From Pontederia crassipes (taxonomy: Eukaryota > Streptophyta > Magnoliopsida > Commelinales > Pontederiaceae), in NCBI GenBank assembly GCA_030549335.1, contig CM060195.1, positions 23,998,874-24,062,873 of the forward strand: a DNA stretch of 64,000 nt, written 5' to 3'. Position 1 is the first letter of the stretch. Every line of letters begins with the position of its first letter. Below, one piece after another: positions 11,629-24,099 of this stretch. The translations under genes were made by a program, and so were the position numbers. The notes beneath the pieces are model-generated. The model was not told the origin of the DNA and searched no databases. It worked only from the letters and a program-made list of their open reading frames with translations.

Positions 11629-11643
11629 TTAATACGAGTTACT
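11629..11643. repeat. Right target-site duplication of RTE copy 2
   Basis: TTAATACGAGTTACT follows the TTG tail. Its last base is also the first base of the adjacent solo LTR, and its GTTAC is the LTR's own target duplication, so the two insertions lie at the same spot. Confidence 0.85.
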
Positions 11644-13489
11644 GTAACGCCACCAAATCGCTCCTCACCACGTGACAGAATATACTTCGAGGACGCTACG
11701 GGTCATCCTTATGTATATATCGTATTGACCAAAAGAAGACTTTGATTGGTCAACTTAACAACAAATAAAAGCTGACGAGTAATCATTATATTAATTCTCA
11801 AAATAGTATAACATCATAATATGCGGAAGACTAGTAAAGAACTTCATGTGAGTCCAACAGAGCTAATACATCAATCTAATATTGTGAAACTATCACATAA
11901 ATCTAAAGGACTCAAAACACCCATGTGCCGCTACCAATGAGCTCAATCGGTCACAGTTTATCACTTTTATCATTTTGACCTGGTCCTACATCTAAGAACA
12001 TGTAGGGGAGAAACCTCCCTATAAATTTTACAACTCAGTTTGGAAGTAAAGTAAAGATAATCACAAAATCATGATACTAGATAAGAATCATAAAAATATT
12101 ATCATCATATAAGAAGGAAAAAGACATCATCATAACATGAATAAGGAAATCATGTAGAGAAATATAAGATCAATACAATCATAAGTAAAGGATCATAAAG
12201 GAGACAAATGCCAATCATCATAAGAAAGTTTCATTGTTCATATGCTTTCATCTTCTTCATCATCTTATTATTCATTTTAACTTATCGTAGGGTATATTTC
12301 AACTCACGGGGAGGCCTGCCTCAACCCATTCATCATCATCATAACTGGTAACGCCAGTCCATAACTGACCGTAGTCAACCCATAACTGACTGAAGTCAGC
12401 TCATACCTAATCGTCACAGTCCATCATAAATAAGAGCTCTTCTTTTAATATTGTTCGTCTTTTATCTTGTAGCTTTTAATTAATCTTTATTAGGATTTAA
12501 ATTAATACTACAAGATAGGAGGGCATAAATGATATAATCATCATCATAATTAATATCAGGGTTAAGCACATGAATGAGGGATCAAAAGATTCTAAAAATC
12601 ATCTTGGTAGCATCGGAACCCGGGCCAAGTTCATAGAATGGTAATCAGGAAAACTGCACCTGAACCCAAGCCGAGTCTGGGTTATACTCGGGCCGGGTTT
12701 GGTCGATCGCTCGGGCGAAGGTCGCGGCCAAATGCGACTTCGTAGTGGGACAGCCCGGGTCGGGTTATCATCAACCCGAGCCGGGTTCATCTTTGTCGCA
12801 GAGCTTGAAGCTCTCGACAATGACGGATCCGGGCCGAGTTCTGGCGAACTCAATTCGGGTGTCAACCTACCAGGGCCGGGTTGCAAAGAACCCGGGCCGG
12901 TTTTCATTACGCAAAAATAGCACGAACACGTAGAGGGCGTTACGACCGTCTTTCCGACGAAGGCTGACATCAAGCATCATCATAAATTATGGTACTATAA
13001 CTATGGATTAACCAGAGCATGCTTCAAGCAAAAAATTAAGATTCTACGATGAATCTACCCTAGTTCCATACCTTACGAGTTTCTGTTCAAGAAACTATTT
13101 ACTATGTTCTTTTTCTTCCTCCTCCTCTTCTTCTTCTTTCTCTTCCTCCGGTGGCTCCTCACTGTCCAGACGTGTGATCCTCGACGTCCAACCTTCGGCT
13201 AGTCTTCTGTTGGGCGGCAGCCGCGGCAGCCGAAAGGCATGTGTGACGACGAGAAGGATGCACGAAAAATAGGGGAAAACGTGTAGGGTCAACTTGCAAA
13301 GAAGAAAAAGGGGCTGCAAGATTTACTTTGACTTTTTATTTATAGGAGAGGAGTTTGAGTTATATAGATGTTTCAAATTAAATTCTATCTCCATAAAATT
13401 TAAATCCTTATTTCCGCTTTTATCTTTTTCCTATTCTATTTATATTTCTTCTTTATCTTTTTTTTTATTTGAAAGTCTTGAACGTTACA
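11643..13489 (-). mobile_element. Solo LTR, gypsy type (1.85 kb)
   Basis: On the minus strand it begins TGTAACG and ends CGTTACA. It is flanked by GTTAC at 11638-11642 and 13490-13494, a perfect 5-bp target duplication. It is homologous along its length to the solo LTR at 31121-32943 in the opposite orientation: terminal 110 bases, the CAGTTATG-containing middle near 12340-12400, and the GGCCGGGTT-rich part near 12650-12900. A TATA box (CCTATAAATAAA on the minus strand) lies near 13337-13347. No internal region or second LTR accompanies it, so it is a product of LTR-LTR recombination. No gene is credible inside it. Confidence 0.9.
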
Positions 13490-13494
13490 GTTAC

Positions 13495-13891
13495 CACCCT
13501 TGGTAACCATTTTGATCGTTCAAGCACTCGAAGAACACGCAAAATAATGATGATCCACTTCACATATTCCATTAAACAAAGAACGAAGAGAAGGGGAAAA
13601 AAGACAACATTCAATTTGATTGAATTTGTTTTCCAAAAGACCTAATTATGTTAACCAATTCCGCGGCCCCTTACCGAACCGAACGTATCTATTGAACCTG
13701 CCTCCATCCACTTGTTGCCCTGACACCTTGATAAAGAAGACAATAAAAACTGGGTGTAACACATCAACATGACTGCACTACATGAGTATTATTCCAGCTG
13801 CAGCTGGTAGCTGATACTTTTCCCTTTTCACTCTCATGGCATTTTGCAACTCTTTTATCTCCAAATGTAAAAGTGCCCCACCCCCGTGAGA

Positions 13892-13955
<64 letters not shown>

Positions 13956-14518
13956 GCAGAAAGTAGTATTTCGCATTGGCTCAAAACTAAAAGTGGAACA
14001 AACGTGAGCACGTTTAACTGTGAACATCACACTTAAGCAAGTTACGAGGGCCAAATGTGTAGCAATCCTTCTAAATGGGCAATCCTTCTAGATGGCGATG
14101 ACCTTTTCACAGTGAAAGTGTGCATGACCACCTTTAATTCGTTCCATTGAAATCCTTGTTTGTGCAAGAGTTTTCAGAAAAATTGTTATAAATAAATGAT
14201 CACATATATATATATATATATATAACTTTTTTCACAAATTTATTCGTTATAGTAGATTTATTGATCTCAGCTGACAATTTTAGTGCGCAGAAGTCACAAT
14301 CATACAATGACGAATCAATAAAGTAAAGCCATTCATGTAGAAGTTACAAGGCTCGAAACAAAAATTACAGCACAGTGGCTACGTTTATTCAAGTGCTATT
14401 AGTTTTCCTGATTGATAATTAAGAAGATTAAGAGTTACAAATTTATTTCCCCTTTTTTTCGAAATTTAAATTTGAAGTTTCATTACATGTCAAATTAACC
14501 ACCCATCGGTTTTAGGCG
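13495..14518. other. Intergenic and probable 3' flank of the VQ gene
   Basis: No coding region. It contains a long CT repeat at 13896-13951 and a short TA repeat near 14206-14223. The part nearest 14590 is likely the 3' untranslated region of the minus-strand VQ gene. Confidence 0.5.
13896..13951. repeat. (CT)28 microsatellite
   Basis: Uninterrupted CT dinucleotide run of about 56 bases. Confidence 0.98.
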
Positions 14519-14542
14519 CCCCCCCCCCCCCCCCCCCCCCCC
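14519..14542. repeat. C24 homopolymer
   Basis: Twenty-four consecutive C, about 48 bases past the VQ stop codon, so G24 in the presumed transcript. Exact length may be unreliable in any assembly. Confidence 0.9.
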
Positions 14543-14590
14543 ATATTTGTTCTTTCCATGATGCACTGTACAACCTCCTCGCCCAGCCGG

Positions 14591-15163
14591 CTACCTGGTA
14601 ACCCAGGAGTCGGAGGTCGAGAAGTCGACCGGGAGAAACGAGGGTTCGAAGTCGAAGGCAACCAGCGCATCACCCAAACCAGACCCCGTCGAGCCGTCTC
14701 CGGCCGGCGAACTCCCGACAAGAAAGAACTCGGAGGTGTCGAGCGTCGGCAAGCGGACGTGCTGCATGTCCGGAGGCAGCCCGACCGTACCATGCACCCC
14801 CGACGATGGAGGCTGCGTCCCGGTCTTCGCCGCCGGTTGGAGCTGCGACGCCTTATCCGGCTCGCCCCCAGCGCCCACCTGAACGCCCGTCACCCGTTGC
14901 ACCATCTCCCGGAAGTTGGCCATGTCAGCGTTGATGTACGTGGTCGGGCGCCGCTTGGACGGCCGCGCCTTCCGCTTCGCCACCCTCCCCGTGGCCGCCA
15001 GCGGACCGCCCCTCCGCCGCCCGTCCATCGCCATCGCCTCCACGGCGGTCAGGTGGTTGAGGAGGAGGAGGCTGGAAGACCCGGAAGAGCCGCTGGCAGA
15101 GGTCGAGTTGACGGCGAGGCTGGGAGACTCCGTGGGCGTGAACACGGCGGCTGATGAGGTCAT
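14591..15163 (-). CDS. VQ-motif protein (CaMBP25/VQ15-like), 190-codon open part
   Basis: VQ proteins are small plant regulators that bind WRKY transcription factors, and some bind calmodulin, through a conserved FxxxVQxxTG core. They act mainly in the nucleus in stress and defence signalling. Here the core is FREMVQRVTG at residues 84-93 (14885-14914). It is preceded by a basic stretch, KRKARPSKRRPTTYINAD, like that of the CaMBP25 subgroup. Serine-rich sequence lies before it and an acidic/hydrophobic end (LVAFDFEPSF) after it. It is intronless and very GC-rich, as many monocot VQ genes are. ATG 15163 opens the uninterrupted frame. The same frame continues upstream to an ATG at 15310 but contains a TAG at 15244-15242, so the natural protein was probably about 239 residues and this allele may be broken (see findings). 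Confidence 0.85.
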   Translation of the reverse strand: MTSSAAVFTPTESPSLAVNSTSASGSSGSSSLLLLNHLTAVEAMAMDGRRRGGPLAATGRVAKRKARPSKRRPTTYINADMANFREMVQRVTGVQVGAGGEPDKASQLQPAAKTGTQPPSSGVHGTVGLPPDMQHVRLPTLDTSEFFLVGSSPAGDGSTGSGLGDALVAFDFEPSFLPVDFSTSDSWVTR

Positions 15164-15310
15164 GGAGGAGGCGTAGAGGGAGAACTGGAGGGCGCGCGTG
15201 AGGAGATCGTTCTCACGGTCGACGTGGTTGCCGCTGAGCCCCTACGGTTCTTGGGTAAAATGGCCCTTCCATACGTCGAGGGCAGAGCAGTTCGCCGCCG
15301 CCATTGGCAT
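15164..15310 (-). pseudogene. Probable N-terminal part of the VQ gene, cut by an in-frame TAG
   Basis: Reading upstream of ATG 15163 in frame gives a VQ-like N-terminal segment, RENDLLTRALQFSLYASS, typical of the 'aromatic residue then E-x-L-T-R-A-L-Q' start of CaMBP25-type proteins. Two in-frame ATGs at 15310 and 15304 lie about 80-90 bases from a TATA box. A TAG at 15244-15242 interrupts after about 20 codons. Either this is a real nonsense mutation, a base-calling error, or translation starts at 15163. Confidence 0.65.
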
Positions 15311-15388
15311 TGGTCTTTGGATGCTGAGAAAAGCGCAGAGCAGAGCAAAGCGGAGCAGGACGAAGGGGGGAAGTGGGAAATGGTTCGG

Positions 15389-15395
15389 TTTTATA
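15389..15395 (-). promoter_or_regulatory. TATA box of the VQ gene
   Basis: TATAAAA on the minus strand, within TTTATTATAAAACC, 79 bases upstream of the ATG at 15310. The position suits a transcription start near 15360 and favours the upstream ATG as the original start codon. Confidence 0.6.
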
Positions 15396-15428
15396 ATAAA
15401 ACGGAGGCGCAATCGGATGGGTAGATGA

Positions 15429-18400
15429 GCCTAAAACGCGTGGTATCGGGACACGTGTACGGTCTGGGAAACCACGTACACGAAATATGCCGGAGGAGCA
15501 GAGATATGAAAGGACGATATAATTAATGGACCAGTATGGATAATGTAACGGGTCGTTTCAATATTCTCACATATATTTGGTAAAAAATAACGAGACAAAA
15601 ATCGACACAAGTAAGTAACGCGAATACTTGTTTTTTGTTTATTCTTATGTAACGGTGATAATAATAAAATAGGACGTTTGACGAAACCGCGTGTTTTGGT
15701 GGGCCCATGCGCGGCACCCTGGGCCCTCTCTCGAGTTGGTCCACGCCGCCTTCTTATTTATGCTCCTCGCATGCTTCCGCTGTCCAAATGACACGTCACT
15801 GTGGTGCGCTTTTACTAAATTAAGGTCGTAGAAATTTGTGTGTTGTTTTGCGACGTCTTAACTAATAATAAATCTTCATAAATCATATTTTTTAATGTTG
15901 TTTCTTTCATATTTAATTCAAAATTAAGTTAAACGAATAAGTTTTCAATCATACAAATGAGTATTTTATTTATTAGGTTATGTGACACAAATTTTCATGT
16001 ATGTTGGGAGGAATTTGTTTCTCCGAAAAAAAAAACAACATATTTTTTTGTCAGACACACAATTTTTAATTATAAGGCTTCGATTATTATGGATACGGGT
16101 AAAAAGGAATAATTTAAACTCTAAAATTAAGACTTAATAAAATGCAATGTCATATTCACGAGTTGGATTAGAACCAATCCGATTAAATTTGGTCCAGTCG
16201 GATCGGGTCAAGGCTTAGGAGCAAAAATTTGACCCAACATGGCCGTTTCTAGTCGGATTAAGTTGGATTGTCGGGACACTTGATCACTTTTTTTTAAAAA
16301 AAAATTGACCCTACCAACCTGATTTCTTTTTTTAATTTTTATCTTATTTTTAATATTTATTTTAATATAAAAAATTAGTTAATAATTATTACAAAATATA
16401 AATTTTGTTTGTTGAATATTTGAGCATTATTTTCACAATTAAAATATTTTATTTTAATATTTTTTCCATTTTAATTCAACTATAGACTAAAATTAAGTAA
16501 AAAATAATAAAATAAAATAAAAAATCGGATCATCAAGTCAGGTCGACTCGAGTTGAAATTTTTCAATCCATACTCGACCTGAACCCCATCGGATTGGGTT
16601 CGGATTGGGTCTGATCCCACCCGACCATCATTCCGACCCGACCCAAACTAGCTCAGATCGGGTCGTCAGGTTTAGCGGGTCAACCCGACTCGATGAACAC
16701 CTCTAAATATTGTATCAAAAAAATAATAAAAAAATTAAAAAATATTTTTAATATTACTTCATTTCGTGAACAATTCATACATATTTTCCTCTTTACTCTT
16801 TTTCAGATTAATTTCGGCCATAATTTTTTTTTGCCTAATTGTGGGGATTAATAATTTTTTTAAAAAAAGATGAGTAGGTGGGATGGTAGTGACGCAAGTG
16901 GAATATCATAGAACTGAGTGGAGTGGCGTTGTCGTGACGTGGGTGAGGATAGAGGAGACCCAGCCGGTGATCCACTCACTCCACCTCTGGACATTACTTA
17001 TGGATCATTTCTTTTCGGCTACTTTAAAAAAAAATAATACTATATGTATAACTGAACATAAATAAATGAGACTAGATATACAAAGAAAAATAAAAATAAG
17101 AAGTAGAAGTTTAGACTTTTAACGGGAGGATTCTTTTTAAAAGAAATATAATGATATAAATATCTATATATACAAGATAATAGTACATGTATACCCAAAA
17201 TTAAATATAAAAAATGTTATAGGAGAGTGAGCTGACCATAGGATTAAATTTGAAAAAAAATAACAGAAAATTTGTTATATTTAAAAATAAAAAATCAAGT
17301 TTTTTTTAGAATAAATAGGAGTTTTAAATTTTTCAATCAAAATAATAATTAAAAATTGATATTTTAAAGTTAAAAAATTAAGAATAGAGTAGGAGTTTTG
17401 GTAGGATTAAATTATCTTTTTTTTTTTCTCTTCTTGGATGCATTGACATATGATCAATAAACATTTCTATATATAAGATGACATTGTATGTATAATTGAA
17501 AATTCTATAAAATCTATATTAAAAATACATTTAATTTGAGTATAATTGAAATACTTGTAGGATTAAATTAAGATTCATGTTATGCACAATGAGATAAATA
17601 TATTCATAGGTAAGAATTTTAGTTTATTAATTCAAAAATCGTTTTTCTATATGTAAATTTTATATTGAGTATAAATAGGAATTCAATTGGATTAAATGAA
17701 CAAAATATCCTACTTTTAATTTGATAAAATGAAAAGTAGGCCCATATAACATATGTATGTATGTATGCACACATGTATGTATATATAATTAAATAAATTA
17801 CATTAACTATTTAAGTTTTTTCAGTATATGGGGAGGTTCAGAGACCTAATGCAAGAAAATTAAAGACGGGATACGCGTCACTGGTGATATGTATATATGT
17901 TATAACTATGGAAATCTGATTCATTATTGTTAAAATGTATGATGTTTATCTATGGACAAATGTTAAAAATTAAATATTATTTAATGAAACTATTGTTGTA
18001 TTGACGGACAATGCACCTAGTGGAGAATAGTTTTGCCTCATTATTATGGACGGAAAATAATTAGTCTTATAATTATTTTCTGTATTTTCTTGAAAGGACA
18101 AAAAAATATCTTACACTCTATATGTGTATTATTTTAAAGCATGAATTTTATATCTTATATTTTATATTTGTATTTCCCTAAGGAAATCTACTGGTAGGAT
18201 AAGGGCATAGTGTCTATATGATCTAGTAGCAAAGATACTAAAAATGCTCTAATTCTTCAAATAAAATTGAAAAATGTCAAATGATTAAGATGACTTAATA
18301 TGAAGTCCATAACTACAATATGTCATATGATAGAAAAGACAAAAAGACAAAGATGGTATGTGATAACTTTAAGGAGTTATAAAGTAACTCATAAGAAATC

Positions 18401-19920
18401 TATATGATAAAGAATGATGTAAAGAATTGAAGAAAGCACGATTGTCACTATGCATATATCATGATGATTGATGATATGATGTCTCTTTACATATTTTTTA
18501 AAACTATCATCACATGATAAATGTATGCATGTTTTATTGTGTGCTATGCTAGGATTATGAAGTATTTCATAGCATGTATGTCTTAGTTGACATTTATGAT
18601 GATCAACACATTGCATATAGTAGCATGTTTATGTCATGACACATATAAATTCTTTACATATTCTAACTAGAGGAGATGCCACTCTATGTAAGATGAATTT
18701 TAGTAGTCTAATTGAATTCAAAGTACTTTTACGCCAAGATGCTACTCTTTTATTCAAGTATTTTAACATTTTATTTAAATGTCATGTCACACATAATTAT
18801 TCTATTTCAAATGAAGTTCTCTTTTTATAACGCCCAAGTCCTCGTTAAATGCCACAATTTATCAGAGTCTATGTATTAGATGCAATTCATGGAGTGTGAG
18901 AAGGAATGAGTAGTTTCTTGTTATGTTGCATATGAATTTGTTGCTATAAAATTGTATTGTGAAATTAATGCTATGTCCATATATGTAAACTAGAACATAA
19001 GTGCAAGTACTAAATTGTTTTCCCAGGATATTACACTTTTATTAAAAAATCTATCGCTATTGTATTATGTTATAGTGAACGGAGGCGATGACCCAAATTG
19101 AATTAACATTTTGCATTGTGTCCAATTTTAGTTTTAGATCGTTACTAAAATTGAATAAAGTGAGCATAATACATCAATTTTTTAGATGAAGCAGAAAAAA
19201 AGATAAAAAAACACGATTGAAATCGAATTATATAATGTCAACATTATATCTTCTTTTTAATTAAAAAGTATTTATCAAACGAAGTTTAATTCGACACGAA
19301 TGTCCACCATAAGAAAATTAATAGTAGTCATGAAATTATCAACTTATTTGGAAGATCATACTTTTAGTTTATTCATTATCCCAAAGTTTGACTTCGTGAA
19401 GTGCCAATACTCATAAATAATGGAGCTCCAACATAATAAAAAAATAAGTGTAAAAATATCTTATATATCAATAAAAGGAATATCTGACTAATATTTCTTG
19501 ATGTATGTTAAAGAAAATAGAAACCAATTGGCTTATATTTGAAATTAAGTCTTATCGCAAATATCAACGGTAAGAAACGCGTCTTGCTACTTGAATGTTG
19601 TGGATTTGGAATAACCGATCGATGCGGCTATCATTTTGTAATTAGGTGGCGACGTGGATGTGATCCAAGTGCCACATGTAGTGCCATGTCGGCAATGACA
19701 CGTCATTCGTGATCAGAACGATATAATCCTCCTTTCGTGCTTGGACCGAAGAAGGCAATCTTTCAATTGGGATGGAGTCAAAGGTTTATCGAACAAGCAC
19801 GGCGACAGTGATACATATGAAAATATATATATATATTATATAATAAAATCGACATTCAACGAATGATGAGCAAATTGTGCTACGTAGCATTATTTAATAC
19901 AATAGTAGTAGTAATTGTTC
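15429..19920. other. Intergenic, AT-rich, no gene seen
   Basis: Only short chance frames. 16150-16690 holds clustered GGTCGGGTC/GACCCGACC-like words typical of decayed plant repeats. A TATAACGCCC at 18827 resembles the start of gypsy LTRs in this window, but no matching end was found. The part nearest 15430 is the VQ promoter region. Confidence 0.5.
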
Positions 19921-19924
19921 TTAT

Positions 19925-19990
19925 GTCGGTGCTTAGTCAGGTGGTTGGGTGTCTTCTATTCTAATCCAGAGACGCAGATTCGAAATCGGA
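19925..19990 (+). other. tRNA-like head with A-box and B-box resemblance (possible SINE head)
   Basis: GTGCTTAGTCAGGTGGTTGG resembles an internal pol III A box, and GATTCGAAATC, about 40 bases later, resembles a B box. The spacing is that of a tRNA or a tRNA-derived SINE. It runs straight into the first 281-bp repeat. No functional tRNA cloverleaf with an acceptor stem can be drawn. Confidence 0.45.
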
Positions 19991-21386
19991 AGCGTTCTAA
20001 GTGCTTTGCTATTTGTTTTTATGTCAAACACAATGTATTTTATTGCTATTTGTTCATATTGACTTTATAATATTTGTTCTTATTATTTTATAGAATATTA
20101 TTATATTGCATAACATAGAATAATATATTTAATAATCATATTTAGTCCCAATTACCTTAAATTGTATGATTTCATAATATATATATTTCTATTTTTATAT
20201 CTTTAAGAGAATTTAATTTATGATATTAGACTTAATTTGATTTTATAAGACCATTTCGGTTCGAAACTGGAAGCGTTCTAAGTGCTTTGCTATTTGTTTT
20301 TATGTCAAATACAATGTATTTTATTGCTATTTGTTCATATTGACTTTATAATATTTGTTCTTATTATTTTTATAGAATATTATTATATTGCATAACTTAG
20401 AATAATATTTTTAATAATCATATTTAGTCCCAATTACTTTGAATTGTATAATTTCATAATATATATTTCTATATTTATATCTTTAAGAGAATTTAATTTA
20501 TGATCTTAGACTTAATTTAATTTTATAAGACCATTTCGGTTTGAAACTGGAAGCGTTCTAAGTGCTTTGCTATTTGTTTTTATGTCAAATACAATGTATT
20601 TTATTGCTATTTGCTCATATTGACTTTATAATATTTGTTCTTATTATTTTTATAGAATATTATTATATTGCATAACATAGAATAATATATTTAATAATCA
20701 TATTTAGTCCCAATTACCTTAAATTGTATAATTTCATAATATATATATTTCTATTTTTATATCTTTAAGAGAATTTAATTTATGATATTAGACTTAATTT
20801 GATTTTATAAGACCATTTCGGTTCGAAACTGGAAGCGTTCTAAGTGCTTTGCTATTTGTTTTTATGTCAAATACAATGTATTTTATTGCTTTTTGTTCAT
20901 ATTGACTTTATAATATTTGTTCTCATTATTTTTATAGAATATTATTATAATGCATAACATAGAATAATATATTTAATAATCATATTTAGTCCCAATTACC
21001 TTAAATTATATAATTTCATAATATATATATTTCTATTTTTATATCTTTAAGAGAATTTAATTTATGATCTTAGACTTAATTTGATTTTATAAGACCATTT
21101 CGGTTCGAAACTGGAAGCATTCTAAGTGCTTTGCTATTTGTTTTTATGTCAAATACAATGTATTTTATTGCTATTTGTTCATATTGACTTTATAATATTT
21201 GTTCTTATTATTTTTATAGAATATTATTATATTGCATAACATAGAATAATATATTTAATAATCATATTTAGTCCCAATTACCTTAAATTGTATAATTTGA
21301 TAATATATATTTCTATTTTTATATCTTTAAGAGAATTTAATTTATGATCTTAGACTTAATTTGATTTTATAAGATCATTTCATGTT
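19981..21386 (+). repeat. Tandem array of five ~281-bp AT-rich monomers
   Basis: The marker GGAAGCGTTCTAAGTGCTTT starts at 19988, 20269, 20549, 20831 and 21113 (the last reads GCATTC), giving periods of 281, 280, 282 and 282. The copies are nearly identical, with scattered single-base changes and TA-length differences. Copies 2-5 begin at CGGTTCGAAACTGG, while copy 1 begins at the GATTCGAAATC of the tRNA-like head, so the duplication joints share TTCGAAA. No coding potential. Confidence 0.95.
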
Positions 21387-22149
21387 TAAGATATCTATAC
21401 ATATATTTTTTTGGATTTGGATATAAAGTCAATATGATTTTGGTGATTAAAATTAATAAATTTATACATTATAATTGAGAAAAATATGAAAATTTTAAAA
21501 TTTATGTTAGTAATAATTTTACATATTAGTATTATGTGTGAACCCACACAATATTTTGTCTGGCTCCACCATTGGAGAAAGAAATCATGCACGAATAGAA
21601 GAACGTGGAGAATAAGCATCGGTTCCCTTTGTTATGGAATAATGATGATTATAAAGATGGGTCTGTGTTAGGACTCCTAGGGAGTTTATATAGGCACTTT
21701 CTTTGACAGATGATAGGAATTACAAACCGATTAGGACTCTGAATTAATCCTTCAAAATAAGACACCTATCTCATGATAAGGATATAAATCAATTTCGAAT
21801 CACATACACAACCCCCACAGGGGATCCCCTAGATTCCCCTTGACCCTCACAGGCTCGCTGACCTGACAACGAGATCCACGTAGGATAATTCTGCTGAAAC
21901 GCCTGACTACGTAAAGGAATCACATAAAGTTACAATTGGGTTCAGATTCACCACATTATCAACAGGGTACATATAGTAGCTTCTTTTCAATGAAGTGAAG
22001 TGCTTGCCAATTTTTGACAAATTCATGATCACTCCCACCTAAAAACTTTATTCAACTTTTATCAAGCTTTCTTGGATTATTTGAACAAAAGGACAAATAA
22101 TTGTCATTTCATTTTGACATCCTAACCGCTGGTTAAATTTATTAAATCT
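21387..22149. other. Intergenic, no gene seen
   Basis: AT-rich start, then a less AT-rich stretch (21660-21960) of unknown origin. No open frame longer than about 75 codons and none with recognisable content. Confidence 0.5.
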
Positions 22150-22253
22150 TGTGACGCCTCATATACATGAGAAAAAAAGAAGAAGAAGATGAAACGAACG
22201 GTCAAATGCCCATTCGTTTCATCTCCCCAGCCGACCAAAGGTCGGCAGGAGGA

Positions 22254-22262
22254 GTATAAAAG
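22254..22262 (+). promoter_or_regulatory. LTR TATA box
   Basis: GTATAAAAG about 105 bases into the LTR, followed by a pyrimidine-rich stretch (22275-22370) that could be the start of the transcribed R region. Confidence 0.55.
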
Positions 22263-23361
22263 TGGGGGGAGGGGGCCACCCTCTCCCACACTCTCTCGCA
22301 CCCCCTCTCCCCCACTCTCTTGTTCTCTCCCCCACTCTCTCGTTCTCTCTCTTTTTTTTCTCTTTCTCCTTCTCGTTCGGCGACCGACGTACGCGAGCGG
22401 CAGGACAGAGGCAAATTCTTTCAGGCGACGGTGAACGTCCGTCGATCGACGGACGATGAGCGGTGATCCGACGAACCCGATTTCCGACGAAAAAGATACC
22501 CTTAGCGTTTTAATCCCATAGACGAAGAATTAAGGATCTGTTGATGCGTATAGTTAATTCATTATAATCCTGAAGTTATTTCCTATTTTTATATATTGAT
22601 ATCGGGGTCAATCGACGGCCGGACGGCTGCCGGAATTCATGGAGAAATTCGGGGGCTCTGTTTTACCGCAAAGATCGATCAACCGATTTAATTAAATGAT
22701 CGACCGGTCTATGTAATTATACATGCGGATTCTTCCTTATCCATCGACCGATCCGACAGAGACCCAATAATCAAAACTTAATCGGACCGATCCACTCCTA
22801 ATCTTAATTATGACTCTGACCAGTTCACCTACATTGGCTGAGTCTTATTGTACAAACATAGATTTTCAGTGGACTCCAAACCATAGATTTCATAGTAACT
22901 AAAGATGATTAAAGTAAACACAAAGAAGCGGGATTGCTATGTGCCGCCCCTAAAGTTAAAGCAAAGTTCAGAGTTAAAGCAATGGGGGGATAAGTAGTTA
23001 GCTGAGGGGACAGCGAAGCTACTGGCTTAAATGTCCACTATTCCTGAGATTTCAGGTGTTCTCCCACCGATATCTCGAATTGAAGGGTGATGCTATGGTC
23101 ACACATCTTCCTTTAAAGATTAAAGTATTATGCCAGTGGGACATGTAGCTAGCTGAGGAGATAGCGAACCTACAAGGTCTTGTAACCGACCACTGTTCCT
23201 GAATTGTAGAAATTCTTCCCCCTACCTTTCGAACTGTGGTGAGGCTATAACACCCACCCTCTTTTCCGTTTACGGGCTTACTGGCATCAGTGAATCAGAG
23301 AGGCACCTCTGGCATCCCAACAAGTCGAACTCGCATAGAACAACCAACTCTAAGGATAATT

Positions 23362-23572
23362 TAGTAATGTAAAAAACGTAGTACAACTCACAACAGAGTA
23401 ATGTAAAGTAAAGCAAAATAGAGTATTGAAAAGCAAGGCAATGTAAAGTAAAGTAATGTACAACAGAGTAATGTAAAGTAAAGTACTGTATAGTACATCA
23501 GAGTAATGTAAAGTAAAGTACTGTAAAGTAAAGTAGAGTAATGTAAAGCAAAGAACAGAGTATTGATATGAT
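23362..23572 (+). repeat. Degenerate (GTAAAGTAAT)n-type short tandem repeat
   Basis: Dense repetition of GTAAAGTA, AGAGTAATGTAAAGT and similar 5-10 base words inside the solo LTR. Confidence 0.85.
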
Positions 23573-24099
23573 TAAAGATTCATACATTGATTTTCTTATC
23601 ATCACTAATCCTTATTTCACGTCTATTGCTATGGTACTGGGCGATCTCGCTCATGGGTATTCTATTCCCCTGCATTGGGATTTTGCAGGTGAGAATGTCA
23701 ACTGATGGGATGATGGAGGACGTAGAGCTTGGAGAATGCTGTACATGACTAATATTCCGCTCCGAGCTTCTTCATTTCATATATGTTTATTTATCTTTAT
23801 CGTTCAGAGACATCACATTTTTTTTCCGCACATTTTCTATATTATAAGACATCATGAACTTTCGCATGTTTTTATATAATATGAGACACTATGGATTTCC
23901 GCATTAAGGTTCTTCATGGCATTTTGATCCTTCTTCCGCATTTAAGGTTTTCTATTAGGTTTATTATTATTTTATTAGTGCCACGTAAGCCGTTTTGTTG
24001 AATGGTCAATGTCAGTAGAGCAGTAGATAGTGTAGTGCCCCTGGAGTCAAGCCGACCATCTATGTGGCAGGAGGTGCGATTTGAGGGCGTTACAAATCT

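Larger units (their letters stand above)
22150..24094 (+). mobile_element. Solo LTR, gypsy type (1.95 kb)
   Basis: Begins TGTGACGCC and ends GGCGTTACA, imperfect inverted termini. It is flanked by AATCT at 22145-22149 and 24095-24099, a perfect 5-bp target duplication. A TATA box, GTATAAAAG, lies at 22254-22262, followed by a CT-rich leader. Its 3' end (GCGATTTGAGGGCGTTACA) closely resembles the ends of the other gypsy LTRs here, so they are related families. No primer-binding site or internal domain is attached, so it is a solo LTR. Confidence 0.92.

Noticed and set aside
14558-15154. 198-codon plus-strand frame opposite the VQ gene
   Set aside because: Arg-rich shadow of the GC-rich minus-strand VQ frame; no motif.
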